22,141 nt of DNA from Caryophanales bacterium UBA5632 (GTDB taxonomy: Bacteria > Bacillota_I > Bacilli_A > Izemoplasmatales > Hujiaoplasmataceae): assembly GCA_002421405.1 (NCBI GenBank), contig DIJY01000082.1:3245-25385 (forward strand). Reading direction: 5' to 3'. The notes beneath the pieces were generated by a model. It saw nothing but the letters and a program-made list of their open reading frames with translations. It was not told the DNA's origin and ran no database searches. The translations under genes and the position numbers were made by a program. This document shows, in pieces, positions 1 through 7,668 of this stretch (positions within the stretch are counted from its first letter, which is position 1; each line of letters starts with the position of its first letter).

Positions 1-237
1 GGGGCGTTTGACGCAACGTTTGGTGCGCCGATCATTAAGTATCCTGAAGTCGCAATTATGGGTGTGGGTAAAATCGCACCAAAACCGATTGTTAAAAACA
101 ACGAAATTGTCATCGGCCAAATCTTACCGATTTCCTTTGCGGTTGATCACCGGATCATTGATGGCGCCGACGCCGGACGCTTTGCAATGCGATTCAAACA
201 ATTCTTGAACAATCCACTGCTTCTTTTATTAACATAA
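1..237 (+). CDS. 2-oxoacid dehydrogenase E2 (dihydrolipoamide acyltransferase), C-terminal end
   Basis: Partial gene: the window opens inside it and 78 residues remain before the TAA at 235-237. The fragment is the end of the E2 catalytic (chloramphenicol acetyltransferase-like) domain. It contains DHRIIDGADAGRF, matching the conserved HxxxDG active-site motif whose His acts in acyl transfer from lipoate to CoA, and the preceding PISFAVDHR stretch is typical of the family. E2 forms the core of pyruvate or branched-chain/acetoin dehydrogenase complexes; the substrate cannot be decided because E1 and the lipoyl domain lie outside the window. The stop codon directly abuts the lpdA start codon, the usual E2-E3 gene order. 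Confidence 0.93.
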   Translation, partial: GAFDATFGAPIIKYPEVAIMGVGKIAPKPIVKNNEIVIGQILPISFAVDHRIIDGADAGRFAMRFKQFLNNPLLLLLT

Positions 238-1611
238 ATGGAACGCTATGATGTTTTAGTCTTAGGTGGTGGCCCCGGCGGTTATGTCGCTGCCATCAAA
301 GGCGCACAATTAGGTTTAAAGGTCGCTTTGATTGAAAAAGAAGCCATTGGTGGTGTCTGTCTCAATGATGGCTGTATCCCCACAAAAACGCTGCTTAAGA
401 GTGCAAAAGTCTATAAAACGATTCAACACGCAAAGGATTATGGCATTACCCTTGATCAACAATCGGTCGTTCCAAATTGGAGTGAAATCCTGAGCAGAAA
501 AGCGAAAGTTGTTCAACGGTTAACAAGCGGTGTTAAAGGCTTGCTTAAAAAAAATGGAGTTGCGTTGTATGAAGGGTATGGCGAAGTCATCGATGCGCAT
601 ACCATCAACGTTAATTCACAACCGATTCAAGCTAAAAATCTTATTTTAGCGACGGGCGCATCGCCCATCATTCCTCCGATTTTAGGTTTAAAGGAAGCCA
701 TTGAATCCAACTATGTCTACCATTCAAAAACATTGCTCAATTATAAAAGCATTCCTAAATCATTAATCATCGTCGGTGGCGGCGTGATTGGGATTGAGTT
801 TGCGACTTTATTCTCAAGTTTTGGTACCCAAGTAACCATCCTTGAACGACTCGATAACATCCTGATGCCAATCGATGATGATATCAGAACGGCTTATTTG
901 AAAATATTAAAACGCGACAACATTGAAATCATTACCAATGCCAATGTGACTGCATTTTCAAAAAATTCCGTAACATATGAACGTCTTCAACAAGCAATCA
1001 CGCTAAAAAGCGAAATCGCGTTACTCTCAGTTGGAATGAAACCCAACATTGATGCCTTTCAATCGCTCCAATTAACGATGAATCAATACGGCGTTGACGT
1101 CAATGCTCAGATGCGAACAAATCTCCCCAATGTTTATGCCATTGGTGACATGACCGGTCAAATGATGCTTGCGCACGCAGCGTCCGCTGAAGGAATTGTT
1201 GCGATAGAAAATATAGCGGGAAAAAAATCGTCATTTCGGTTTGATACCGTTCCTTCTGCGGTTTACGGATTTCCTGAAATCGCTTGGATTGGCATCACTG
1301 AAAGAGAAGCCATTCAAAAAAACATTGCTTATAAAACAAGTCAATTTCCCCTTCTCGCCAATGGTCGTTCCTTAGCAGAAGGTGAAACGGATGGGTTTGT
1401 TAAAATTCTCACCCATCCGCAAAACGGAGAAATCTTAGGTGCCCATATTATTGCATCCAATGCCACTGATTTATTGTCAGAAACCGTACTGGCCATGACC
1501 TCAGAAGCGACGATTGCTGATATTGCTAATGCAATTCATCTTCATCCCTCTGTTGGAGAAGCCGTGATGGAAGCAGCGATTGGAACTCTTTTAAAACCAA
1601 TTCACTATTAA
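238..1611 (+). CDS. lpdA: Dihydrolipoamide dehydrogenase (E3)
   Basis: A 457-residue FAD/NAD-dependent flavoprotein that reoxidises the dihydrolipoyl group of E2 and makes NADH. Visible motifs: FAD-binding GGGPGG at residues 10-15; the redox-active disulfide in GGVCLNDGCIPTK (Cys41, Cys46); the second FAD contact ending in AIGDM; an NAD-binding GGGVIGIEFA near residue 180; and a C-terminal dimerisation domain with HLHPSVGEAVMEA holding the catalytic His-Glu pair. Length is normal and there is no N-terminal lipoyl domain. The ATG follows the E2 stop with no intervening base and no purine-rich SD is visible in the preceding 20 bases, so expression probably depends on ribosomes finishing E2. It is last in its operon, followed by a terminator. 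Related flavoprotein disulfide reductases are unlikely given the E2 neighbour. Confidence 0.97.
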   Translation: MERYDVLVLGGGPGGYVAAIKGAQLGLKVALIEKEAIGGVCLNDGCIPTKTLLKSAKVYKTIQHAKDYGITLDQQSVVPNWSEILSRKAKVVQRLTSGVKGLLKKNGVALYEGYGEVIDAHTINVNSQPIQAKNLILATGASPIIPPILGLKEAIESNYVYHSKTLLNYKSIPKSLIIVGGGVIGIEFATLFSSFGTQVTILERLDNILMPIDDDIRTAYLKILKRDNIEIITNANVTAFSKNSVTYERLQQAITLKSEIALLSVGMKPNIDAFQSLQLTMNQYGVDVNAQMRTNLPNVYAIGDMTGQMMLAHAASAEGIVAIENIAGKKSSFRFDTVPSAVYGFPEIAWIGITEREAIQKNIAYKTSQFPLLANGRSLAEGETDGFVKILTHPQNGEILGAHIIASNATDLLSETVLAMTSEATIADIANAIHLHPSVGEAVMEAAIGTLLKPIHY

Positions 1612-1614
1612 GTC

Positions 1615-1643
1615 AAAAAGGCATTCTTATGAATGCTTTTTTA
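1615..1643 (+). terminator. Rho-independent terminator after lpdA
   Basis: A GCATTC stem (1621-1626) pairs with GAATGC (1631-1636) around a TTAT loop. It is extended by a G-U pair and an A-run/T-run, and a six-T tract starts at 1637. It ends the E2-lpdA operon. The stem is nearly the same as in the terminator at 3665-3694 on the far side of the ABC operon. Confidence 0.85.
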
Positions 1644-1700
1644 TATGAATTAGTATCAATAAATGATCGTAGTATTATTTAATTATCTAAAAAAAGAGTC

Positions 1701-1729
1701 TTGATTTTTCTCGGTCTTTCAATTATACT
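1701..1729 (+). promoter_or_regulatory. Promoter of the ABC transporter-GntR operon
   Basis: A -35 box TTGATT (1701-1706), a 17-base spacer and a -10 box TATACT (1724-1729) form a close match to a housekeeping sigma factor promoter. The predicted start is near 1736, giving a leader of about 30 bases with the SD AGAGGA at 1753-1758, nine bases before the ATG at 1768. Confidence 0.75.
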
Positions 1730-1751
1730 GTATATATGTCGCATACACAGT
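1727..1751 (+). promoter_or_regulatory. Candidate GntR/YtrA-type operator dyad
   Basis: A 25-base imperfect inverted repeat centred on 1739, with arms ACTGTATAT and ATACACAGT; nine of twelve symmetric pairs match. It overlaps the last bases of the -10 box and covers the predicted start site, where a repressor would block transcription. The operon's third gene encodes a short GntR regulator, so autoregulation is the natural reading. That this regulator binds here is inference. Confidence 0.55.
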
Positions 1752-1767
1752 TAGAGGATTTTCAACA

Positions 1768-2610
1768 ATGCCAATATTATCAGTCAAAAACCTAAGTAAG
1801 ACTTACCCAAAATTTCAGCTGAATCATGTTTCTTTTACGCTAGAAAAAGGATACATCATGGGATTCATTGGCAGAAATGGCGCAGGAAAAACTACGACCT
1901 TAAAATCGATGATGCGACTGGTGTACCCCCATTCAGGGGAAGTTATCGTCGATGGTCTAGACTTTAATCAAAATGAGTTTGAATGCAAACAGAAAATCGG
2001 ATTTGTTTTAGGGGGAGTCGATTACTACCCCAAAAAGAAAATCAAGACAATCACAGAAGTTACAAAACGGTTTTATAAATCATGGGATGAAGAAGCTTAC
2101 CTTGGCTACTTAAAACGTTTTGAGCTTGATCAAGACAAACGAATTGATGAACTTTCCGCGGGAATGCGAGTTAAATATTCCCTCGCTTTAGCTTTATCTC
2201 ATCACGCAGAACTTCTTATTCTTGATGAACCAACCAGTGGGCTAGATCCTGTTTCACGCGATGATTTACTGAATCTCTTTCAAGAGTTAATTCAAAATGA
2301 AGATAAAAGTATCTTGTTTTCCACCCATATAACCTCTGATCTTGAAAGATGTGCTGACTACATCACTTATATTAAAGATGGCAATATCATCTACTCCGAA
2401 GATAAAGAAACTTTTTTAAATCGTTTCTTAGAAATCAGTGGTAAACAAGATCAATTAACACCTGAACTTGAAAAACATTTAGTTGGAATGCGAAAACATC
2501 GATTCGGTTTTGAGGCATTGATTGCTTCACAACAAGAAATTAACTTGTCCTCTTACGAAATTTCAAAACCGAATCTTGAATCAATCATGATTCATTTGGA
2601 AAGGGATTAA
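1768..2610 (+). CDS. ABC transporter ATP-binding protein (YtrB/BcrA-like)
   Basis: A 280-residue ATPase subunit of an ABC exporter. Walker A is GRNGAGKT at residues 35-42, the signature is LSAGM at 129-133 (the variant form common in this branch instead of LSGGQ), Walker B ends LLILDEP with Asp153-Glu154, and the switch His is His187. The last ~75 residues extend beyond the nucleotide-binding fold, as in YtrB/EcsA-type ATPases. The gene is first in a three-gene operon with a permease (5-base gap) and a YtrA-like GntR repressor. In Bacillota such operons respond to cell-envelope antibiotics or handle peptides and lipids; the substrate here is unknown. The ATG at 1768 is supported by AGAGGA at 1753-1758. 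Confidence 0.9.
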   Translation: MPILSVKNLSKTYPKFQLNHVSFTLEKGYIMGFIGRNGAGKTTTLKSMMRLVYPHSGEVIVDGLDFNQNEFECKQKIGFVLGGVDYYPKKKIKTITEVTKRFYKSWDEEAYLGYLKRFELDQDKRIDELSAGMRVKYSLALALSHHAELLILDEPTSGLDPVSRDDLLNLFQELIQNEDKSILFSTHITSDLERCADYITYIKDGNIIYSEDKETFLNRFLEISGKQDQLTPELEKHLVGMRKHRFGFEALIASQQEINLSSYEISKPNLESIMIHLERD

Positions 2611-2615
2611 TCAAG

Positions 2616-3260
2616 ATGAAAAATTTATTGTATAAAGAATTGAAACTCTCGATTCATCCAACAAATTATCTATTTTTGGCTTTACCACTCATGCTCTTAA
2701 TTCCAAATTATCCCAGTTACGTCGCTTATATCTATATGTGTCTTTCTCTGTTTTTTTTGTTTTTACTTGCCAGAGAAAACAAAGATGTCTACTTTTCATC
2801 GCTTTTACCCATTCAAAAAACGGATCAAGTCAAAGCGAGAGTCGTTGTCGTCATGGCGCTAGAATTACTTCAGATCCTCATTTCAATTCCTTTTGCAATT
2901 CTCCATTTTACCATTCCCATTATCAATCAAGCAGGAATCGAACCCAATCTTGCTTTTTTTGGATTTCAATTTGGAATGTTTGCTGTTTTTAACCTCTTCT
3001 TTTTGACTGGTTTTTATAAAACCGCACACAAAATCGGAATTCCATTGTTGATTGCTGGAATCGTTAGTATTTTGTACTATATTTTAGCCGAATCATTGGT
3101 TTGGATTTCAAATCCTTTTCAATCATTTTTGGATTCAACGGTATTATCAGTTATCCTCAAGCAATGGCCAATTCTACTTATTGGCATCACTATTTGGGTA
3201 TGCTTAGGATACATTACTTATAAAATATCGGCCAATCGTTTTCTAAAAGTCGATGTGTAA
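2616..3260 (+). CDS. ABC-2 type permease subunit
   Basis: A 214-residue, strongly hydrophobic protein with about six predicted membrane segments (roughly residues 17-30, 36-52, 75-98, 110-128, 138-158 and 180-202) and a short cytoplasmic N-terminus beginning MKNLLYKELKLS. This opening and the segment spacing resemble the ABC2_membrane_5-like permeases that partner YtrB-type ATPases. It starts five bases after the ATPase stop with AAAGGGA upstream, so the two are co-translated and probably assemble as a transporter. No substrate-binding residues can be recognised. Confidence is high for a membrane partner and moderate for the exact family. Confidence 0.8.
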   Translation: MKNLLYKELKLSIHPTNYLFLALPLMLLIPNYPSYVAYIYMCLSLFFLFLLARENKDVYFSSLLPIQKTDQVKARVVVVMALELLQILISIPFAILHFTIPIINQAGIEPNLAFFGFQFGMFAVFNLFFLTGFYKTAHKIGIPLLIAGIVSILYYILAESLVWISNPFQSFLDSTVLSVILKQWPILLIGITIWVCLGYITYKISANRFLKVDV

Positions 3261-3265
3261 GAACG

Positions 3266-3631
3266 ATGAACATCGTCATCAATCACGATTCCGATACACC
3301 CATCTATCGACAAATTGTTGAACAAATTACGCTTCAAATTATCCATAATGAACTCCATGCAAACGAAATTCTACCTTCGATTCGTGCCATTGCACTTGAT
3401 CTAAAAATTAGTGTTATCACGACCAAAAAAGCCTATGAAGAACTTGAATCCATGGGGTTAATCTACACAGTATGTGGTAAAGGATGTTTTGTCTCTATCA
3501 TCAAGCATGATGAAAGCATCAAGCAACGCAACGAATTGGCAATGAATAGAATGAGAAAAGATATCGAGTTTTATAAGTCAATCGGACTCACATTTGATGA
3601 AATAATAATATTGTATCAAAGTCTCAAATAA
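3266..3631 (+). CDS. GntR-family repressor, YtrA subfamily
   Basis: A 121-residue regulator with an N-terminal GntR winged helix (about residues 9-77: TPIYRQIVEQI, then LPSIRAIALDLKIS and the recognition segment VITTKKAYEELESMGLIY ending in GKGCFV) and a short ~45-residue helical tail instead of a full ligand-binding domain. That is the size and layout of the YtrA subfamily, whose members usually repress the ABC operon they sit in. It begins five bases after the permease stop with only a weak SD (AAGAACG), suggesting translational coupling. It is last in the operon, whereas in the classic ytr operon it is first. The dyad at 1727-1751 is the likely target. Confidence 0.88.
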   Translation: MNIVINHDSDTPIYRQIVEQITLQIIHNELHANEILPSIRAIALDLKISVITTKKAYEELESMGLIYTVCGKGCFVSIIKHDESIKQRNELAMNRMRKDIEFYKSIGLTFDEIIILYQSLK

Positions 3632-3664
3632 TTCAGTTTATTAGTTTCATATCTTATTTTAACT

Positions 3665-3694
3665 ACAAAAGGCATTCAGCTGAATGCCTTTTGT
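3665..3694. terminator. Bidirectional terminator between gntR and lplA
   Basis: A perfect 15-base-pair palindrome whose core is GGCATTCAGCTGAATGCC (3671-3688), flanked by AAAA on the left and TTTTGTTTT on the right. It works for the + strand operon ending at 3631. On the other strand the flanking run gives T's just after the lplA stop at 3696. Confidence 0.85.
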
Positions 3695-3695
3695 T

Positions 3696-4653
3696 TTAAT
3701 CAAATAAAACTTTTGAAAATGCCTCAAGTGGCATTTTAAAATTTTCTCCCGAATGACTGACTGTTGTTAAGTATACCTCTTTATCAAATGGAATCTTAAC
3801 GAAATTCTTCATTGAATGATCAATTTTGCCATCAAAATAGATGAGTTCTTCTATGAGTCCCATGTCCACTTTCACTTTGATAGAATAAGGATCCATCGTT
3901 TTATTAATTTCAAAAGCCGGTGATTCAGCGTAATTCCAATCCCATGATTGATATTTTGATGTTTTTAATGCTTCGATGGCTTCAAGATCCGATTCTGATA
4001 GAAAAATCGTTTTTGTGAAAGGTTGATTGGTTTTTAACCAAAATTTCAATAGAAATTCTTTAAATTCATCGATTTTCATCGGAGTTAATAAATAATCGAC
4101 GACATTTCGTCACTTTCGAACGATTTGATTTTACCCCGAATGATTCAAAATCTTTTGAAGGTTTTTTGATGATTTTATTCAGGTGTTTTAAATCCGATGA
4201 AAATAAGATTGTCCCATGATGTAACATTCGATTTTGATAATAACTTTGAGCATTTCCACTAATTTTTTGATCTTGAATGCAAATATCACTTCTGCCACTT
4301 AAGTGTGCATCGACTTTTAATTCATTTAAACAGTGAATGATGGGTTCGGTAAAATACTTGTAGTTGCTGATGGCATCTTTATAGTTGTTTGTAATCACCG
4401 AAAAATTTAAATTTCCTAAATCGTGATAGACCGTCCCCCCTCCTGAAATTCTTCGAATAATCGGAATCTGATGTTTTTTGGCATATTCGACACTGACTTC
4501 TTCAAAGACAATTTGATTTCTGCCAATGATGACCGAAGGCTCATTTTGCCATAATAAAAGAATATCTTCTTGACACTCAATGTTTTTGAAGATATATTCC
4601 TCCCAAGCAAGATTAAAATAAGGATCGGTTGACTGACTGAAAATCGTTTTCAT
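3696..4653 (-). pseudogene. lplA: Lipoate-protein ligase A, broken by a +1 frameshift
   Basis: Two overlapping reading frames together make one lipoate-protein ligase, which activates free lipoate with ATP and attaches it to E2/H-protein lysines. The N-terminal part (from ATG 4653, 182 residues) has RRISGGGTVYHDLGN at 67-81, GRSDICIQDQKISGNA with the lipoate-contact Lys130, and HHGTILF. The second frame supplies the C-terminal accessory domain (SWDWNYAESPAFEI). At 4105-4107 the coding strand reads ACG AAA TGT; removing one A restores NVVDYLLTPMKIDEFK and a continuous 318-residue protein, normal for LplA. As written, translation stops at a TGA soon after. No slippery heptamer is present. Either the gene is recently disrupted, is expressed as two parts, or the base is a sequencing error. 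The ATG at 4653 is chosen over GTG 4659 because AGGAG at 4659-4663 is the SD. It follows punA, whose TAG stop lies inside that SD. Confidence 0.85.
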
Positions 4654-4661
4654 AAGCACTC

Positions 4662-5474
4662 CTAAATTGATAATATCAGTTGATAAACTAATTTCCCAAA
4701 ATCACTCGATATTTTTTTTGCAGCAGATAATACTTCTTCATGCGATAATTTTTGAGGTAAAATCCCCGTTGCCATGTTGGTTAAGCAAGAAATTCCTAAC
4801 ACTTCCATCCCTGCATACGAAGCCACTAAGGCCTCTGGTACCGTCGACATTCCGACAGCGTCGGCCCCGAGCAATCGTATCATTCTTATTTCGGAAGGCG
4901 TTTCGTAAGTGGGGCCACTCCACCAAGCGTAAACACCGTGATTTAAATGAATTTTTAAACGTTTGGCAAAGAGATCTGCCTTTTCAATCAAGCGCCGCGA
5001 ATATATCTCCGATGCATCGGGAAATCTCGGACCGATTGATGGATCGTTTGGACCGATGAGAGGATTATTCCCCGTCAAATTGATATGATCTTCAATCACC
5101 ATCATTTGACCTGCTTTGAATTTTTGGTTTACTGCACCACAAGCATTCGAAATAATTAAAGTTTTAATGCCAATCGCGGCCATAAACGCAATCGGAAACG
5201 TCACATCTGATAACGGATAACCTTCATAATAATGATAACGACCCTTCATCACTAACACACTTTTTCCTTCGAGTTTTCCAAAATAGAAAGCCCCTTGATG
5301 GCCTTCGGTTGTTGGTCGAATAAAATGAGGAATATCCGAAAATGAAATCATGGTTAATTGGGTTAGTTTGTCGGTCAGGCCATCAAGACCAGAACCAAGA
5401 ATAATCGCAATGGTCGGTTTTAAGGCCGTAATCGATTCAATTTTGACTTTCGCGTCCAGTAATTTTTGATTCAT
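4662..5474 (-). CDS. punA: Purine-nucleoside phosphorylase (trimeric, PNP type I)
   Basis: A 270-residue enzyme that splits inosine, guanosine and their deoxy forms with phosphate into base and (deoxy)ribose-1-phosphate. Family motifs are all present: ILGSGL at 25-30, GHQG at 58-61, GRYHYYEGY at 78-86 (phosphate/nucleoside contacts), NACGAVN at 110-116, PTYETPSE with the purine-contacting Glu191, VGMSTVPEA at 207-215, and TN at 232-233 with Asn233, the residue that selects 6-oxopurines. Length is typical. The ATG at 5474 is preceded by GAGGGTGAT. The gene is transcribed leftward, with lplA immediately behind (stop TAG overlaps the lplA SD), and diverges from a DNA glycosylase that releases deaminated bases. 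Confidence 0.95.
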   Translation of the reverse strand: MNQKLLDAKVKIESITALKPTIAIILGSGLDGLTDKLTQLTMISFSDIPHFIRPTTEGHQGAFYFGKLEGKSVLVMKGRYHYYEGYPLSDVTFPIAFMAAIGIKTLIISNACGAVNQKFKAGQMMVIEDHINLTGNNPLIGPNDPSIGPRFPDASEIYSRRLIEKADLFAKRLKIHLNHGVYAWWSGPTYETPSEIRMIRLLGADAVGMSTVPEALVASYAGMEVLGISCLTNMATGILPQKLSHEEVLSAAKKISSDFGKLVYQLILSI

Positions 5475-5502
5475 ATAATCATCACCCTCATTTCATGATA
5501 TT

Positions 5503-5542
5503 ATTATATCATTATTTTATATATTTACTATCACGAGTTCAA
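5503..5542 (-). promoter_or_regulatory. punA promoter region
   Basis: Two overlapping solutions on the minus strand: TTGAAC (5542-5537) with a 17-base spacer to TAAAAT (5519-5514), and an extended -10 TGATATAAT (5511-5503). The second gives a leader of about 20-25 bases. Which is used cannot be told from the sequence. Confidence 0.55.
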
Positions 5543-5555
5543 CTGACTCCGATTT

Positions 5556-5576
5556 TGTTATAATAGAGACGGTGAT
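5556..5576 (+). promoter_or_regulatory. Extended -10 promoter and very short leader of the DNA glycosylase gene
   Basis: TGTTATAAT (5556-5564) is a full extended -10 with no good -35 box. The expected start near 5571 falls at the beginning of the SD-like GGTGAT (5571-5576), only three bases before the ATG at 5580. The mRNA would therefore be nearly leaderless. Confidence 0.6.
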
Positions 5577-5579
5577 CAA

Positions 5580-6068
5580 ATGACGAAAGTATTCCACGAA
5601 TTTAAAGCCATCATCCATCCCGACTCCGAGATATTAATTCTCGGCAGTTTTCCTTCGGTCAAATCGAGGGAATTACATTTTTTTTATATGCATCCGCAAA
5701 ATCGTTTTTGGCGAGTTTTATCAGAAATTTATCAAGATGATTTTATCAATGTTTCAATCGAAGAAAAAAGAAACTTACTTTTTCGCTACCATATCGCGCT
5801 TTATGATGTCATTGAATCGTGTGAAATCGAAGGTTCATCTGATGCCTCCATTCAAGCTGTCCAACCGACAAATATCAATGACTTGATTCACAAAACACGT
5901 ATTTCACAGATTTATCTCAATGGTCAAAAAGCATTTCATTTGTTTGAAAAATACAACAAAAATTCGCAAATTTCTTACCAATTGCTCCCATCAACGTCAC
6001 CCGCCAATGCTAAAATGACGCTTGGACAACTCATCGAAGCTTGGAAAGTAATTAACCTTAAAAAATAA
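5580..6068 (+). CDS. DNA-deoxyinosine (hypoxanthine/uracil) glycosylase, UDG family 6-like
   Basis: A 162-residue single-domain base-excision repair enzyme of the uracil-DNA glycosylase superfamily. It shows LGSFPSVKSR at 21-30, HPQNRFW at 38-44, YDVIESCEIEGSSDA at about 75-89 and LPSTSPANA at 136-144, the set found in hypoxanthine-DNA glycosylases and the nearby Mug-like branch. Such enzymes cut deaminated bases (hypoxanthine, uracil) from DNA, leaving an abasic site. Exact base preference cannot be read from sequence; a G:T/U-mismatch glycosylase annotation is the main alternative. It is a single-gene unit, divergent from punA with 105 bases between. Confidence 0.85.
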   Translation: MTKVFHEFKAIIHPDSEILILGSFPSVKSRELHFFYMHPQNRFWRVLSEIYQDDFINVSIEEKRNLLFRYHIALYDVIESCEIEGSSDASIQAVQPTNINDLIHKTRISQIYLNGQKAFHLFEKYNKNSQISYQLLPSTSPANAKMTLGQLIEAWKVINLKK

Positions 6069-6098
6069 AGCAGTTGGGCATCCGCCGAACTGCTTATT
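6067..6098. terminator. Bidirectional terminator
   Basis: AAGCAGTT (6068-6075) pairs with AACTGCTT (6088-6095). An inner GGC/GCC extension (6077-6079 with 6084-6086) closes an ATCC loop. There is an A-run on the left and a run of six T's on the right. It fills the 32-base gap between the convergent glycosylase and diguanylate cyclase genes. Confidence 0.85.
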
Positions 6099-6100
6099 TT

Positions 6101-7588
6101 TTATTCAGATCGTTTTAAGTCTTTATCCATGTACATTCGGTCTTCCGCTTGACGGTACACCTCATCAAAATTTGCTTTTTCAGTTTTGATCGAATGTCCG
6201 ACTGCAAAAGAAATTCCTTCTTCTTTGCTTTTTTCTTCAAGTAATCGCATTTTTTGTCGGATTTGCATCTCATTCGTTGCTGGAATGAAGATTAAAAATT
6301 CATCGCCACCAATGCGGACAATTAAATCATTTTCATGACAGATGGAAAGAATTAAATCTGCGGTCCGTTTGATGAGTTGATCCCCTGCCAAATGACCTTT
6401 GGAATCGTTCGTCGATTTCAAATTATTCATATCGATGAAAATGATACCCATCGGATAATCTTCTTTTGATAATTTTGAAAGATGTTCTTCGAGATAATGG
6501 CGATTATAGAGTCCTGTCAATTGATCGTGTACACTCAGATATTCGATGTGTGCTTGATTTTGTTTCAACGCTTCTAACACTTTATGGTTTTCGGAGATAT
6601 CAATAAATGTAAAGATGGAACCAATGGAATTTCCTGTCACATCTTTTAATGAATTCAGGTGCGTTTGGAAGAAGTTCCCTTGAAATTCAAAACTGTCATT
6701 ATGTACCATATTTCGAATTGATTCAACCTCGGGTGCGTATTGAGCAATTTCATTTAGCGAATGATTGATAAATTGTTTTAAAAAAGGAAAGATATTCAAT
6801 GCATAAGGGTTGATATCTACGAGATAGTTGTTATAATCAAAAACTAAAATTCCTTGATTTGCGACTTCGAAAAATTCATCATGCGCAATTGGTTTCAGTG
6901 ATATTAAATAACGATTAAAAAGCACTGTTCCAAAAATTACAATGGAAATTGGCATGAAGACCGCAGCGAACAAAATCCCTGACGACATTTCCGGAAATAA
7001 ACCCAAAACAATGCCAACCCATGGCCAAACAGACGTTATGACTAACCTTGAAGCCACTTTTTTTGCGCCGGGAATACATTTTTTCGAATAGATAAAATAA
7101 TTTAGAGAAGCATAAAGAATTAAGAGAATGGTATATCCCATTTGAATGTAGAACCAAAATCCTCTTTGAAGTTCAAGCAAGTAATTATAAGGACCTTCAA
7201 CCATCGTTCTAGAAGTATAATACCATGTATGATAACCAGACGTGTGAACTAAAATAAAAGTGATGAACGGAATAAGAAAGATCAAGAACCCAAATCCTTT
7301 AAACGGAACTTTGATGCGAGTAAAGCGAAAAGATACATAGAGCCAAATCGTAGGAAGAAATGGAAGGGCAAAATACTGAACATGATTCCAAAAGATCAAA
7401 TCATCTAGTGTCTTGGCATTGATTTCAAATAAGTATCCAAATAATGAAATGGTTAAAAATAATCCAAGAATTCCAATGGATCTTGCAATGGGAGTTTTTC
7501 GATTAATCAACGCATACATCGTAAATAAAGCACTGGTTAGCCCTGCAAGAAAAAAATAGATATTCAGAAAAACGAGCATTCCATTCAT
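6101..7588 (-). CDS. 7TM-PAS-GGDEF diguanylate cyclase
   Basis: A 495-residue membrane sensor that should make c-di-GMP. Residues ~4-228 carry seven hydrophobic segments, resembling the 7TM module found at the N-terminus of some sensor kinases. Residues ~235-335 form a PAS domain (VANQGILVFDYNNYLVDINPYA). Residues ~340-495 are GGDEF, with LTGLYNR at 358-363, DMNNLKSTND at ~386-395 and an intact GGDEF at 427-431. The inhibitory-site position reads HEND rather than RxxD, so product inhibition through that site is probably absent. The ATG at 7588 has a good SD (GAGGTGG, seven bases away). Transcribed alone from the extended -10 at 7669-7677, divergent from another diguanylate cyclase. Signal unknown. 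Confidence 0.92.
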   Translation of the reverse strand: MNGMLVFLNIYFFLAGLTSALFTMYALINRKTPIARSIGILGLFLTISLFGYLFEINAKTLDDLIFWNHVQYFALPFLPTIWLYVSFRFTRIKVPFKGFGFLIFLIPFITFILVHTSGYHTWYYTSRTMVEGPYNYLLELQRGFWFYIQMGYTILLILYASLNYFIYSKKCIPGAKKVASRLVITSVWPWVGIVLGLFPEMSSGILFAAVFMPISIVIFGTVLFNRYLISLKPIAHDEFFEVANQGILVFDYNNYLVDINPYALNIFPFLKQFINHSLNEIAQYAPEVESIRNMVHNDSFEFQGNFFQTHLNSLKDVTGNSIGSIFTFIDISENHKVLEALKQNQAHIEYLSVHDQLTGLYNRHYLEEHLSKLSKEDYPMGIIFIDMNNLKSTNDSKGHLAGDQLIKRTADLILSICHENDLIVRIGGDEFLIFIPATNEMQIRQKMRLLEEKSKEEGISFAVGHSIKTEKANFDEVYRQAEDRMYMDKDLKRSE

Positions 7589-7668
7589 GGTTGATCCACC
7601 TCAGTATTCTAAAGATAATAAATACAACCTTTAGATGAATATATTAGGTAATGTTATGAACTAAATCT

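Noticed and set aside
8..208. 66-codon open frame on the + strand at the left edge
   Set aside because: It overlaps the E2 end in another frame; the E2 frame has the recognisable HxxxDG motif and the fused frame has no family resemblance.
4080..4130. Programmed frameshifting or TGA read as Trp in lplA
   Set aside because: No slippery heptamer or downstream stimulatory structure is evident, Trp is TGG throughout, and reading TGA through would not restore the C-terminal frame.
5475..5579. Purine riboswitch upstream of punA
   Set aside because: The leader on the punA side is too short, about 20-45 bases, and lacks the conserved three-way junction.
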